64,000 bases of DNA, taken from positions 62,001 through 126,000 of the forward strand of contig CAVYYW010000021.1 of NCBI GenBank assembly GCA_963772845.1, written 5' to 3'. Shown here piece by piece: positions 27,914-36,033 of the stretch. The translations under genes and the position numbers were made by a program. Positions within the stretch are counted from its first letter, which is position 1. The number at the start of each line of letters is the position of its first letter. Under the pieces are notes generated by a model that worked only from the letters and a program-made list of their open reading frames with translations, did no database searches and had not been told where the DNA came from. Source of the DNA: CAVYYW01 sp963772845 (GTDB lineage Bacteria > Bacillota > Bacilli > Bacillales > Sporolactobacillaceae).

Positions 27914-28638
27914 TGCGCTGTCTCTATTGCCATGATTACTATCAGCCGGTCCCGACCTGGGCTAGCTTTTTGAAGCCTGATTTCAACAACGGCTTTTGTG
28001 CACCCTGCATGGATAAGATGGAACGAATCGAAGAAAAGCTGCTGTGCCGTGTCTGTGGCCGGGATCTGATTTCTTTGGAGGCCTCGTTTAAGAGCAGGTC
28101 AGAACGCGACCTTTGCCTTGACTGTGAACGGTGGGAGGCTCAATCTGAAACAGGCATCTATAAAAACCGCTCGCTCTATCTTTATAATGATTTTATGAAA
28201 GAGCTGATTGCCAGATATAAATTCCGCGGCGATCCGGTGCTCGCGGAGGGGTTTCGAGCACCACTGCGTGAAGTCTGCCGGAAGCAGTTCCGTTCATTTC
28301 TGCTGGTCCCGGTGCCGTTAAGCGAAAAAAGGCTGCAGGAACGCTGTTTTAATCAGGCGGAACATTTGGCTGCTCTGCTTCCCGGTAAAATCACCCCGCT
28401 GTTGCTTCGCACGATCCATTCTCCGAAACAAAGTAAAAAGAGCCGGCAGGAACGCATCAGCATGGCTGCAAATCCTTTTATGATTAATCCTGCCTTTGGG
28501 GCCGCTTTTCACAACAAAAAGCTTTTAATCATTGATGACATCTATACGACAGGAACAACGGTCAGGCAGGCAGCTAAAGCTTTGGCTCCGCTCAATCCCG
28601 AGCAGGTCTGCTCGCTGACACTGGCGAGGGCGAAGTGA
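27913..28638 (+). CDS. comFC: ComFC-family phosphoribosyltransferase-like protein
   Basis: Competence protein needed for DNA uptake. The 241-residue product has Cys pairs at the N-terminus (CLYCHDYY, CAPCMDK, CRVCGRD, CLDCERW) forming zinc sites, and a phosphoribosyltransferase fold with the PRPP loop LLIIDDIYTTGTTVRQAAKA. It overlaps comFA (TAATG), so the two are translated together. The catalytic substrate, if any, is not known from sequence. Confidence 0.92.
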   Translation: MRCLYCHDYYQPVPTWASFLKPDFNNGFCAPCMDKMERIEEKLLCRVCGRDLISLEASFKSRSERDLCLDCERWEAQSETGIYKNRSLYLYNDFMKELIARYKFRGDPVLAEGFRAPLREVCRKQFRSFLLVPVPLSEKRLQERCFNQAEHLAALLPGKITPLLLRTIHSPKQSKKSRQERISMAANPFMINPAFGAAFHNKKLLIIDDIYTTGTTVRQAAKALAPLNPEQVCSLTLARAK

Positions 28639-28669
28639 GGATCGACCGTGCCTTTACGTTATGAAGCAC

Positions 28670-28702
28670 AAAAAAAGTCAGACCCTCGCAGAGAGTCTGA
28701 CG
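28670..28702 (-). terminator. terminator between comFC and the C39-like gene
   Basis: GTCAGAC / GTCTGAC stem with an A run at 28670-28676, a T run on the minus strand; serves the minus-strand gene ending at 28714. Confidence 0.75.
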
Positions 28703-28713
28703 CATGAATTCCT

Positions 28714-29559
28714 TTATTTCGTATAGCTGACCGCCTGGCTGCCCATCTGTTTCCAAGCATCGATGAAACCTTTACGGTCCGTTTTAACATTCTTTCCGCC
28801 TAGCGGATTATTAATATAAATATGATCCTTATCAAAGCCGGTTACGAGGACAGAATGCTCGGAATACGTGATCTTCACATCACCTGAATTCGTGTGCCAG
28901 GTTGTGAATTTCGCTTCGCTGATCGGTCTGAACGTCGAATTGGTAATGACAACAACCGGGATGCCTTTTTTTAATTGATCAATTATACTATCAAAAGATT
29001 TGCCAGTCATGTCGATAGTATGATTGGGAAGATAACGTCGTGCCAGATCAGCAAGCGGCTTATGATAGACGGCGTAACCGGATTCGCTGAACGTTTCAAT
29101 ATTGCCGACGAAGCCATCATTCGGATTGCTGCGGACGCCGTTCACTCTAAAGGGGACTTTTTTGATCTGATCCGCAAGCTGCATTTTCGTGACGTCCTTG
29201 TCATCGTATTGGAGCATCATAGCGAGACTTGTCACCTCGCAGCCTCGGTCAAGCTCAGGTTCCTGGTTGATCAGCGGCGCATCAAGAAGTACTTTATCTT
29301 TTGGTTTATTGGTCTTTGATTTATTGGTCTCTGGTTTGCTAGCTTTTTTCGTCGCTTGATTCTCTTTTTTTACAGCTGCTTCAGCTGTGTTGTTAGAGGC
29401 ATCCGACTGATGAACGGTCTCGCCCTTAACTTCTGGTTTCTTTTCCTGCTGTGTCTTAACGGTTTCTTTTTTTGATCCATCGGTCGTATAGATATTGTAA
29501 GCCCAAATGGCTAAAATAAGAATAAGTGCAGGAAAACCGTATTTTAACAAAAATCTCAT
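28714..29559 (-). CDS. exported C39-like peptidase family protein (YvpB-like)
   Basis: A 281-residue protein with an N-terminal membrane segment (about 5-25), a Lys/Glu-rich linker to about 88, and a papain-like Peptidase_C39_2 domain. Candidate catalytic residues are Cys in RGCEVTSLAMML, His in YSEHSVLVTGFD, and Asn in INNPLGG. The arrangement matches YvpB of B. subtilis. Targets are unknown; location outside the membrane is inferred from the signal/anchor. It is convergent with comFC and divergent from yvyF. Confidence 0.82.
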   Translation of the reverse strand: MRFLLKYGFPALILILAIWAYNIYTTDGSKKETVKTQQEKKPEVKGETVHQSDASNNTAEAAVKKENQATKKASKPETNKSKTNKPKDKVLLDAPLINQEPELDRGCEVTSLAMMLQYDDKDVTKMQLADQIKKVPFRVNGVRSNPNDGFVGNIETFSESGYAVYHKPLADLARRYLPNHTIDMTGKSFDSIIDQLKKGIPVVVITNSTFRPISEAKFTTWHTNSGDVKITYSEHSVLVTGFDKDHIYINNPLGGKNVKTDRKGFIDAWKQMGSQAVSYTK

Positions 29560-29671
29560 CCGGTGAACCCCTTTCTCTCATTATTATTGTGCTCAGAAAC
29601 AGCTAAACTGTCAATGTAAAAACATACAGAATCTATTAAAATAAGAACATCCAAACCTAGGAGGCGGCACT

Positions 29672-30064
29672 GTGCCTGAACTTTCAAATTGTAAATTTTG
29701 CGGAAAAATTTTTGTGAGAACGACGACTTCGGTCTGTCCTTCATGCCGGCAAGCGCATGAGGAAAAATTTGAAAAGGTATATACTTATATTCGAAAACAG
29801 GAAAATCGTGAGGCCACCGTTCATCAGGTGCATGTCGATACGGAGGTAGAAGAAGACCTGATTCATGACTGGATCAAGGAAGGCCGCCTTAAAACCACGG
29901 ACATGCCCCAAATGGGCTATCCGTGCAAATCCTGCAAACGCACAATAAAAAGCGGGAAGTTCTGTGAAGACTGCGGAAAAAAGCTCCATAAAGAACTAAG
30001 CACTTATGAAGAACGCAATAAAGCGATAAAAGAACAAACACAAACCTACTATACAAAGAACTGA
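29672..30064 (+). CDS. yvyF: flagellar operon protein YvyF
   Basis: A 130-residue protein with two Cys pairs at the start (CKFCG ... CPSCR) and two near the end (CKSC ... CEDCGK), which look like zinc ribbons around a DNA-binding-like middle (VDTEVEEDLIHDWIKEGRL). It corresponds to YvyF/TIGR03826 in the B. subtilis comF-flgM region; the function is unknown. The start is GTG 29672, eight bases after AGGAGG. A repeat region separates it from flgM. Confidence 0.85.
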   Translation: MPELSNCKFCGKIFVRTTTSVCPSCRQAHEEKFEKVYTYIRKQENREATVHQVHVDTEVEEDLIHDWIKEGRLKTTDMPQMGYPCKSCKRTIKSGKFCEDCGKKLHKELSTYEERNKAIKEQTQTYYTKN

Positions 30065-30114
30065 AGACAGGAAAATGTTAGAATGGTAGAAGGAACATAG
30101 AAGACTTGGTGAAA

Positions 30115-30330
30115 GCAAGGCCGACAAGACCCGGAGTGACCGTTGTGTGGTCATGAGGACGCGCGAAGGACGAAGGAACGAAGAATGCGAGCGCTTCTCA
30201 CCGGGGGAGTTTAGACTGGATGAAAGCGTTTGAAGTCGAGACGCAAGGCCGACAAGACCCGGAGTGACCGTTGTGTGGTCATGAGGACGCGCGAAGGACG
30301 AAGGAACGAAGAATGCGAGCGCTTCTCACC
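30115..30330 (+). repeat. two identical 88-bp direct repeats before flgM
   Basis: 30115-30202 and 30243-30330 are identical over 88 bases (GCAAGGCCGACAAGACCCGG ... GCGAGCGCTTCTCACC), with a period of 128 bases. Each has a TGACC / GGTCA hairpin. TTTAGACTGG at 30210-30219 and CCAGTCTAAA at 30329-30338 are perfect ten-base inverted arms enclosing the second copy. No reading frame of note crosses them. They fill most of the yvyF-flgM gap. Confidence 0.92.
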
Positions 30331-30369
30331 AGTCTAAATAGTAAAAAAGTACTGAAAAAGCCGAACCCC

Positions 30370-30396
30370 TAAACAATTTCTAAAAACAGACGATAT
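30370..30396 (+). promoter_or_regulatory. sigma-D promoter of flgM
   Basis: TAAA (30370-30373), exactly 15 bases, GACGATAT (30389-30396). One mismatch from the consensus -10; 41 bases before the flgM start. Confidence 0.82.
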
Positions 30397-30437
30397 TAAA
30401 AGTATACAAAGACTCGGAATAAGGCGAGGTGAAAGAC

Positions 30438-30704
30438 ATGAAAATAAACGGTTACAATCCCATACAGCCCTATCAGAAACATGTAAATAAAGTTCAGCAG
30501 GATAATCAGGCAAAGACTGATGTCAAAAAGCAGGACCAGGTGGAAATTTCATCTGAAGCAAAGAATATGCAGTCAGCACCGCGCATTGAGCTGGAGCGCT
30601 CAGATAAAGTCAATGAGCTGAAGCAGCAGGTGTCTTCCGGAACGTATAAGGTTAACCCGGAGGATGTCGCCAAAAAGATGCTGGCCTACTGGAACAAGAA
30701 ATAA
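30438..30704 (+). CDS. flgM: anti-sigma-D factor FlgM
   Basis: Binds and holds sigma-D until the hook-basal body is complete. The 88-residue product equals the B. subtilis length; the N-terminus is polar and probably unstructured, and the sigma-binding C-terminal helices read VNELKQQVSSGTYKVNPEDV with KKMLAYW at the end. ATG 30438 follows GAGGTGA; an in-frame GTG at 30429 is inside that site. Transcribed from the sigma-D promoter at 30370-30396, giving feedback. First gene of flgM-flgN-flgK-flgL. Confidence 0.9.
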   Translation: MKINGYNPIQPYQKHVNKVQQDNQAKTDVKKQDQVEISSEAKNMQSAPRIELERSDKVNELKQQVSSGTYKVNPEDVAKKMLAYWNKK

Positions 30705-30733
30705 TGATCAAATCGGCATAAAGGCGGGACATA

Positions 30734-31225
30734 ATGACAACGGAGACCATAAAGAACATATTGACAACGATGATTGAAACCCATGAGACATTGGCCGTTA
30801 TTGCTGAGGAAAAGCTTGAAGTCATTAAGAAAGGCGACATGGACGCTCTGCAGTCGATTATTAACCGTGAAGAAGTGTCGGTCAGAATTATACAGCAGCT
30901 GGAAGGGCAGCGTGAAAAAGCTCTGGAGGCTTGGGTGAGGGAAAATACGGACGGAAGCGGGACTTACCGGTTGTCGGACGTCATCAACACGGTGCCGGAA
31001 CAGGAAGCAGAAGAGCTGCTCATGATCCAAAAGCGGTTGGCGGAAGCTGTACTTGATCTGCGAAGCGCCAATGATCTGAACCAGCAGCTTCTCTATCAGT
31101 CGATGCAATGGGTGCAACTGAACTTAAATCTGTTGCAGCCGCAAGCCCCGCAAGTTAACTATGGCAACCCAAAAAAGTCTCAAGAGAACAAAGCCTATCA
31201 GTCACGAATCGATTCGAGAGCCTAA
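30734..31225 (+). CDS. flgN: hook-filament junction chaperone FlgN
   Basis: Cytosolic export chaperone for FlgK and FlgL. The 163-residue product is mostly helical (ETLAVIAEEKLEVIKKGDMD, LLMIQKRLAEAVLDLRSAND), close to YvyG/FlgN of B. subtilis (160). Sequence conservation in this family is low, so the call leans on position between flgM and flgK and on the helical pattern. It starts 29 bases after flgM with AAGGCGGG upstream. Confidence 0.82.
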   Translation: MTTETIKNILTTMIETHETLAVIAEEKLEVIKKGDMDALQSIINREEVSVRIIQQLEGQREKALEAWVRENTDGSGTYRLSDVINTVPEQEAEELLMIQKRLAEAVLDLRSANDLNQQLLYQSMQWVQLNLNLLQPQAPQVNYGNPKKSQENKAYQSRIDSRA

Positions 31226-31243
31226 TTATCGGAGGATAACAGT

Positions 31244-32713
31244 ATGAGTTCAATTTTCGGCAGTCTACAAAATGTCAATAAAGCCCTGCAGGCCCAGCAG
31301 GCTGCGATTCAAACCACGGGGCACAATATCGCCAATGCGAACACAGATGGCTATTCCAGACAGCGTGTGAATCTGACGCCAAGCATGCCGTTTCCTTCAC
31401 CAGGCTGGAACGCTCCGTCAATTCCTGGGCAAATGGGCACAGGGGTCGATGCGGGTTCTGTTCAACGGATCAGAGATGACTTCACGGATCTGATGGTGCG
31501 TCATGAAACGAATCAGAACGGTTATTACAGTGCGAAAAGCGATGCGCTCAGCCAAATGGAAGACGTGATGAATGAACCATCTGATCAAGGGCTCTCCACA
31601 GTCATGGACCAATTCTGGCAATCGTTGCAGGACTTTGCGGCGAGTCCGGATAATGCCGGGGCAAAATCGGTGGTCAGACAGCGCGGACAAGCGGTGGCGG
31701 ATACGTTTAATTATCTATCCACGTCACTTGGGAATATTTCTGACGACCTAAAGCAGCAGGTTGATGTGAATGTGACACAGGTTAATTCGCTTGCAAACCG
31801 CATCAATGAACTAAACAAAGAAATTGCAAAAATCGAACCGAACGGCTATACAGCAAATGATCTGTACGATCAGCGCGATACGATGGTCGACCAGCTTTCT
31901 GCCCTTACCAATGTAAAAGTAACGGCGGTGCCGAGCGGCGGAAATGCGAAGCCGGAAGCGGTCGGGAAATACACGATCGAGCTGCTGGATAAAAGCGGCC
32001 AGTCAATTGGCACATTGGTCGACGGAACGGCTCTGACAACCTCTCCTCTGTCGGTTAAATACGGAGGAACAGCGGGCAAGCCGACGGTTGACTTTGCATT
32101 AGGCGGTACAGCCATTCCTAATGGGAAAATGTTCGGCAAGCTGCAAGGCCTAGCTGACAGCTATACTCAGGATTTCCCTGATATGCAAAGCAAGCTGGAT
32201 AACATGGCGCAGGCTCTCGCAAATGAAATGAATACGGTACATAAGCAATCGGGAGCAAATATGGACTTCTTCACTGGTGTGAATGCGACGGACAGCACAG
32301 GTGCCGCGAAAAGCATCCAGGTCAACCAGCAGATCATGGATGACATCAGCAATCTGCATGGCGGCGCTGTCGGCGGTGCAGCAGGCGACCATTCCATTGC
32401 ACAGAAAATGGCCGATGTGGTCGGGAATAATTCCTTAACCTTTGAAGACGGATCGACCGGCACACTGAAAAGCTATCTGCAAGGGGCGATCGGTGATATG
32501 GGCGTTAATTCCCAGGCAGCACAGCGGCTTGCTGATAACACCGCAACACTCAAGGGAACCGCAGAAAATCGCAAAGCATCGATCAGCGGCGTGTCCATTG
32601 ATGAAGAAATGACGAATTTAGTCCAGTATCAGCATGCGTATGGGGCAGCCGCCCGGATGGTCTCTGTCATTAACGATATGCTCGATACGATTGTAAACCG
32701 AATGGGAGTGTAG
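31244..32713 (+). CDS. flgK: flagellar hook-associated protein 1 FlgK
   Basis: Forms the first hook-filament junction ring. The 489-residue product has the flagellar rod/hook N-terminal motif (IQTTGHNIANANTDGYSRQR), the Flg_bb_rod start, and a C-terminal helix pair (VSIDEEMTNLVQYQHAYGAA, VINDMLDTIVNRMGV). Usual length is about 500. Separated by 18 bases from flgN and by nine from flgL, so all are one unit. GGAGG precedes ATG 31244. Confidence 0.95.
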   Translation: MSSIFGSLQNVNKALQAQQAAIQTTGHNIANANTDGYSRQRVNLTPSMPFPSPGWNAPSIPGQMGTGVDAGSVQRIRDDFTDLMVRHETNQNGYYSAKSDALSQMEDVMNEPSDQGLSTVMDQFWQSLQDFAASPDNAGAKSVVRQRGQAVADTFNYLSTSLGNISDDLKQQVDVNVTQVNSLANRINELNKEIAKIEPNGYTANDLYDQRDTMVDQLSALTNVKVTAVPSGGNAKPEAVGKYTIELLDKSGQSIGTLVDGTALTTSPLSVKYGGTAGKPTVDFALGGTAIPNGKMFGKLQGLADSYTQDFPDMQSKLDNMAQALANEMNTVHKQSGANMDFFTGVNATDSTGAAKSIQVNQQIMDDISNLHGGAVGGAAGDHSIAQKMADVVGNNSLTFEDGSTGTLKSYLQGAIGDMGVNSQAAQRLADNTATLKGTAENRKASISGVSIDEEMTNLVQYQHAYGAAARMVSVINDMLDTIVNRMGV

Positions 32714-32722
32714 GTGAATTAA

Positions 32723-33649
32723 ATGCGAGTTACACAAAGCATGATGTCAGCTGATCTTTTAAAACAATTATCCAACTCATATGGCCAGCTCTCAACCCTT
32801 CAGCAGCAGCTATCGTCTGGAAAAAAGATTACCCGGCCTTCACAGGACCCGGTGGTCGCCGTCATGGGGCTTTCGTATCGAACGGATGTCAATCATGTTG
32901 ATCAGTTTCAGCGCAACGTCTCTGAAGCGTATAAATGGACCGACAGCTCGGACAGCTCGCTTGATCAGATGAACTCGGTCATGCAGCGGATGCGGGAGCT
33001 GACCGTTCAGGCGTCAAACGGAACAAATACACCAGATGACTTGAAATCAATTAATGATGAGGTCGATCAGTTAAAGCAGCAGCTGGTCCAGGTCGGCAAC
33101 ACTCAGGTGGCGGGGAAATACCTGTTTAACGGTCAACGAACCGGGCAGCCGCCTCTGAAGCTCCTTCAGCCAGGCGACCCAGGCAACACGACCGGAATCA
33201 GCCAGGTGCAGTTAACCTTTACGGGTGCACCAGCTAGCCAAAATGATTATAAGCTTGAAGTCAGCGACGGCGTGCAGCTTGCTGTGAATGTGAACCCGAC
33301 AACCGTTTTCAAACCGGATCTTTTTAAAGATATAACAGACCTGCAGGCGAAGCTGACAAGCGGGGCTTCTGGAGAAGATATCGGCAAATCGATTACAGCG
33401 ATTGACTCGCATTTGGATGAAATCAATGCGGCCCGTTCGGATCTTGGAGCGAGAGTTAACCGGATGGATATGCTGAGCAATCGTCTTGATCAGCAAAAAG
33501 AAATCTCGACGAAAATCATGTCAACAAACGAGGACGCTGATTTCGAAACGACGCTGGTTAAATTCAACCAGCAGCAGACTGTTCATCAGGCGGCGCTGTC
33601 GGTGGGGGCGAAGATTATTCAGCCGACCTTGGTTGATTTTCTAAGATAA
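32723..33649 (+). CDS. flgL: flagellar hook-associated protein 3 FlgL
   Basis: Second hook-filament junction protein, flagellin-like at both ends. The 308-residue product starts MRVTQSMMSADLLKQLSNSY, has SSGKKITRPSQDPVVAV, LTVQASNGTNTPDDLKSIND and GKYLFNG(Q) in the N-terminal domain, and ends with the coiled DADFETTLVKFNQQQ. Last gene of the flgM unit; a terminator follows ten bases after the stop. Confidence 0.95.
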   Translation: MRVTQSMMSADLLKQLSNSYGQLSTLQQQLSSGKKITRPSQDPVVAVMGLSYRTDVNHVDQFQRNVSEAYKWTDSSDSSLDQMNSVMQRMRELTVQASNGTNTPDDLKSINDEVDQLKQQLVQVGNTQVAGKYLFNGQRTGQPPLKLLQPGDPGNTTGISQVQLTFTGAPASQNDYKLEVSDGVQLAVNVNPTTVFKPDLFKDITDLQAKLTSGASGEDIGKSITAIDSHLDEINAARSDLGARVNRMDMLSNRLDQQKEISTKIMSTNEDADFETTLVKFNQQQTVHQAALSVGAKIIQPTLVDFLR

Positions 33650-33659
33650 TGGCAAATAG

Positions 33660-33688
33660 AAAAGCGCTCCGGATGGGGGCGCTTTTAT
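33660..33688 (+). terminator. terminator after flgL
   Basis: AAAAGCGCTCC / GGGGGCGCTTTT hairpin ending in T residues. Confidence 0.85.
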
Positions 33689-33851
33689 ACATAATCGATT
33701 TCATTGTTTTAGTTACAAATGGAAAAACGCTTGCTTTCCAAGGTCCCACCTGGCTCGCTGATGCAGCCATTGAAAAGGTCTCTTTTTGCCCTTCGGCCAG
33801 AACTAGGAACGTTAAAAGACTACTGAAAAGTCCCCCGGTTTAGTCGTAGTT

Positions 33852-33989
33852 GTTGATTTCCGCTTTAGGCTGCTCGCTTTCCACGGGCACGGCCTCAGCT
33901 AACTTTGGCATGGAGTCTTTATGCGCCAAAGTGGATCTTCGGACGCGTGCTGGTCCCGTAGGAGTCTCGCACCTTTCGCTCCAATCAAC
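33852..33989 (+). repeat. 138-bp-family element, copy 5
   Basis: GTTGATTTCCGC ... CTCCAATCAAC, exactly 138 bases, with the AACTTTGGC / GCCAAAGT hairpin in the middle. Its right flank continues TTAGAAGCCATTTGTGGCTA as in other copies. It lies in the 33689-34633 gap between flgL and yviE, which holds only repeat fragments. Confidence 0.88.
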
Positions 33990-34633
33990 ATGATGGTTGC
34001 CCGAAAAAGCTCAGTTAGAAGCCATTTGTGGCTATAGATTATTCAGCGGCCATCAGCTGGTCACGTAGGAACTTCTAAGTGGACTTTTTCAGTGGCCACA
34101 CGCTAATTCTGCAGGACTTGAAACAGCCTCCTTGAAGCAGCACCGCACGAAGAAAAGACAGTTGCATTTTCGAGGAGTCTTATGCTTTCCACTCCAATCA
34201 GCCAAAATGTGAATTTGAGCCGTCTTCATTTTCCTTTGCACGGAAAATGATTTAGATTTTCAGCGGACTTCCTCTAATCGCACAGGCGTCTCGAACTTTC
34301 TCGGCAGCTCGCCCCAATGACCGTGTGCACCCTCATTGCATTGAAGAAAACACATGGGAACAGGTGATTGCCAAGGTTCCTAATCAGTATGACGGAGCCT
34401 TATTGACACGGATGAAGCTGGTCTGATCGTCTCACAATCTCTCGAGATTGCGACTCGCTATTTCCATTGTTCATGATTTTTCAAATGTACCTAAGATATG
34501 CAGAAGATTACCGAGGGTGATGGTTACAAGGTTCTTTGGAGAGGCACTGTCTCCTGTTAGTTCAAATAGTTTTGCTTGCAAGGGTCAGAAATTTATAAAA
34601 CTCACTTCATAAACCATAGAAGGGAAGAGGATC

Positions 34634-35209
34634 ATGCAGCTGCCATCGCTTTCTATTCAAACGACACCGGCAAAAATCGGGATACAGACGCAGAATGCCA
34701 GTCTTGATATTCACACGGCTCCGGCAGACCTGTCGATCGAACAGCCGACGCCTGAACTGAATATTACGAGCAAGCCTGCCCGTGTTATGATTGACTCTAC
34801 GCAAGCCTGGAATAACTTGAACCTGAAGTCAGCGTTTGTGCGAATTAAAGAAGCAGCAGAAAATGGTCATCAGGCAGTCCTGGAGGGCATTGCCCGACGT
34901 GTTCAGGAAGGCGATCAGCTGATGCATATCGACAGAAAAAGCAACGCAATCAAACAAATCGCAGAGCAGCATGCGTTTCAGAGTGATGGTGGCTATGATA
35001 CCGGCAGTGTACCGCCGAGTGAAGCGGTGCAGATCACGGTAGAACCCGGCGAGCTCAATATCGAAGCCTCAGCTCATCAGCCTGTCTTCAACGTTCAGAC
35101 TCATGCACCTGACATCAGTTACACACCTGGAAATGTTTCGATTTATTTGACGCAACACCCCGACATAACGATTGAGCCACAAGGGCTTTACCTTGATCAG
35201 AAGGGATAG
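34634..35209 (+). CDS. yviE: YviE-like DUF6470 protein
   Basis: A 191-residue protein with repeated short beta motifs (IQTTPAKIGIQTQNASLDI, IEQPTPELNI, VQITVEPGELNIEA, ISYTPGNVSIYL), typical of YviE-type proteins found between flgL and fliW in Bacillus. No signal peptide or membrane segment. Function unknown. GAAGGGAAGAGG precedes ATG 34634. It is separated by six bases from fliW and starts the yviE-fliW-csrA unit. An insertion of repeat DNA between flgL and yviE may have split a formerly joined operon. Confidence 0.82.
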   Translation: MQLPSLSIQTTPAKIGIQTQNASLDIHTAPADLSIEQPTPELNITSKPARVMIDSTQAWNNLNLKSAFVRIKEAAENGHQAVLEGIARRVQEGDQLMHIDRKSNAIKQIAEQHAFQSDGGYDTGSVPPSEAVQITVEPGELNIEASAHQPVFNVQTHAPDISYTPGNVSIYLTQHPDITIEPQGLYLDQKG

Positions 35210-35215
35210 AATGCA

Positions 35216-35662
35216 ATGAAAATCCAAACGAAATACTTTGATGAGCTAACAATAGAAGAAACAGATATTTATCATTTTGAAAACGGGCTGCCGGGCTTCC
35301 TGGAGGAGAAAACCTTTGTTATTCTTCCCCTTTCCGAAGAGTCGCCTTTCCAGGTCTTGCAGTCCACGCAAACACCGGAGCTTGGCTTTATTGTGGTGTC
35401 TCCTTTTTTATTTAAAGAAGATTATGAAGTGAAAATTCCGGATGCAACCATCGAGCAGTTAAAAATAACTTCTGAAGAAGATGTTGACGTTAACGTTATT
35501 GTTAATGTTAGCGAGCCATTTGAAACGTCTACAGCGAATCTGCTTGCCCCAATTGTTTTAAATGTAAAAGAGAAAACCGGAAAACAATTGATCATAACGA
35601 ACGAAAAGTATACGATCCGCTACCCGTTATTTGAACGGCAAACAGCCGGGCGGGAGGTTTAA
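35216..35662 (+). CDS. fliW: flagellar assembly factor FliW
   Basis: Binds either flagellin or CsrA and so couples hag translation to filament assembly. The 148-residue product has the family blocks FENGLPGFLEEKTFVILPL, SPFQVLQSTQTPELGFIVV, VIVNVSEPFETSTANLLAPI and KQLIITNEKYTIRYPLF. Two bases separate its stop from the csrA start, and hag with its CsrA-type leader sites follows, matching the known three-node switch of B. subtilis. Confidence 0.95.
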   Translation: MKIQTKYFDELTIEETDIYHFENGLPGFLEEKTFVILPLSEESPFQVLQSTQTPELGFIVVSPFLFKEDYEVKIPDATIEQLKITSEEDVDVNVIVNVSEPFETSTANLLAPIVLNVKEKTGKQLIITNEKYTIRYPLFERQTAGREV

Positions 35663-35664
35663 CG

Positions 35665-35898
35665 ATGCTGGTGCTGACACGTAAACAAAACGAATCAATT
35701 ATTATAAATGATGATATTGAGATTCAAATTTTAGGCATTGATGGTGACCAGATTAAGATTGGCATCCAGGCACCAAAGTCGGTGGAGATTCACCGGAAGG
35801 AAGTCTATCTATCTATCCAACAGGAAAATCAAACGGCAGGTGCTGAAACACTATCAAATGATCTCATCAGTGCACTCAAAAATTTAAAAAAATCATAA
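35665..35898 (+). CDS. csrA: carbon storage regulator CsrA
   Basis: Small RNA-binding dimer that blocks hag translation. The 77-residue product has the canonical start MLVLTRKQNESIIINDDIEI, the core ILGIDGDQIKIGIQAPKSV and the RNA-contacting tail VEIHRKEVYLSIQ. Length is slightly over the B. subtilis protein (74). GGAGG precedes ATG 35665. Adjacent to fliW and to candidate binding sites in the hag leader. Confidence 0.96.
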   Translation: MLVLTRKQNESIIINDDIEIQILGIDGDQIKIGIQAPKSVEIHRKEVYLSIQQENQTAGAETLSNDLISALKNLKKS

Positions 35899-35906
35899 GA
35901 AACGAC

Positions 35907-35933
35907 TAAACACTTTTCCTCCCCTGACGATAT
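35907..35933 (+). promoter_or_regulatory. sigma-D promoter of hag
   Basis: TAAA (35907-35910), 15 bases, GACGATAT (35926-35933); same -10 variant as at flgM. About 100 bases before the hag start, leaving a leader of roughly 90 bases. Confidence 0.85.
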
Positions 35934-35952
35934 ATAGAATGTAAGGCTAAAA

Positions 35953-36025
35953 GGAAGGACTGCAGCCTTCCAATTCTTCTTACATAGACCACAAGGACGT
36001 GGGACTAAAACAGATTCAGGGAGGA
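35953..36025 (+). promoter_or_regulatory. hag leader with candidate CsrA binding sites
   Basis: CACAAGGACGTG at 35990-36001 can fold as a short hairpin with GGA in the loop and matches the CsrA consensus ACARGGAUGU closely. The ribosome site AGGGAGGA (ending 36025) supplies a second GGA about 28 bases downstream. An additional hairpin GGAAGG / CCTTCC lies at 35953-35971. This two-site layout with one site over the ribosome site is how CsrA represses hag in B. subtilis. Confidence 0.7.
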
Positions 36026-36033
36026 ATTACACA

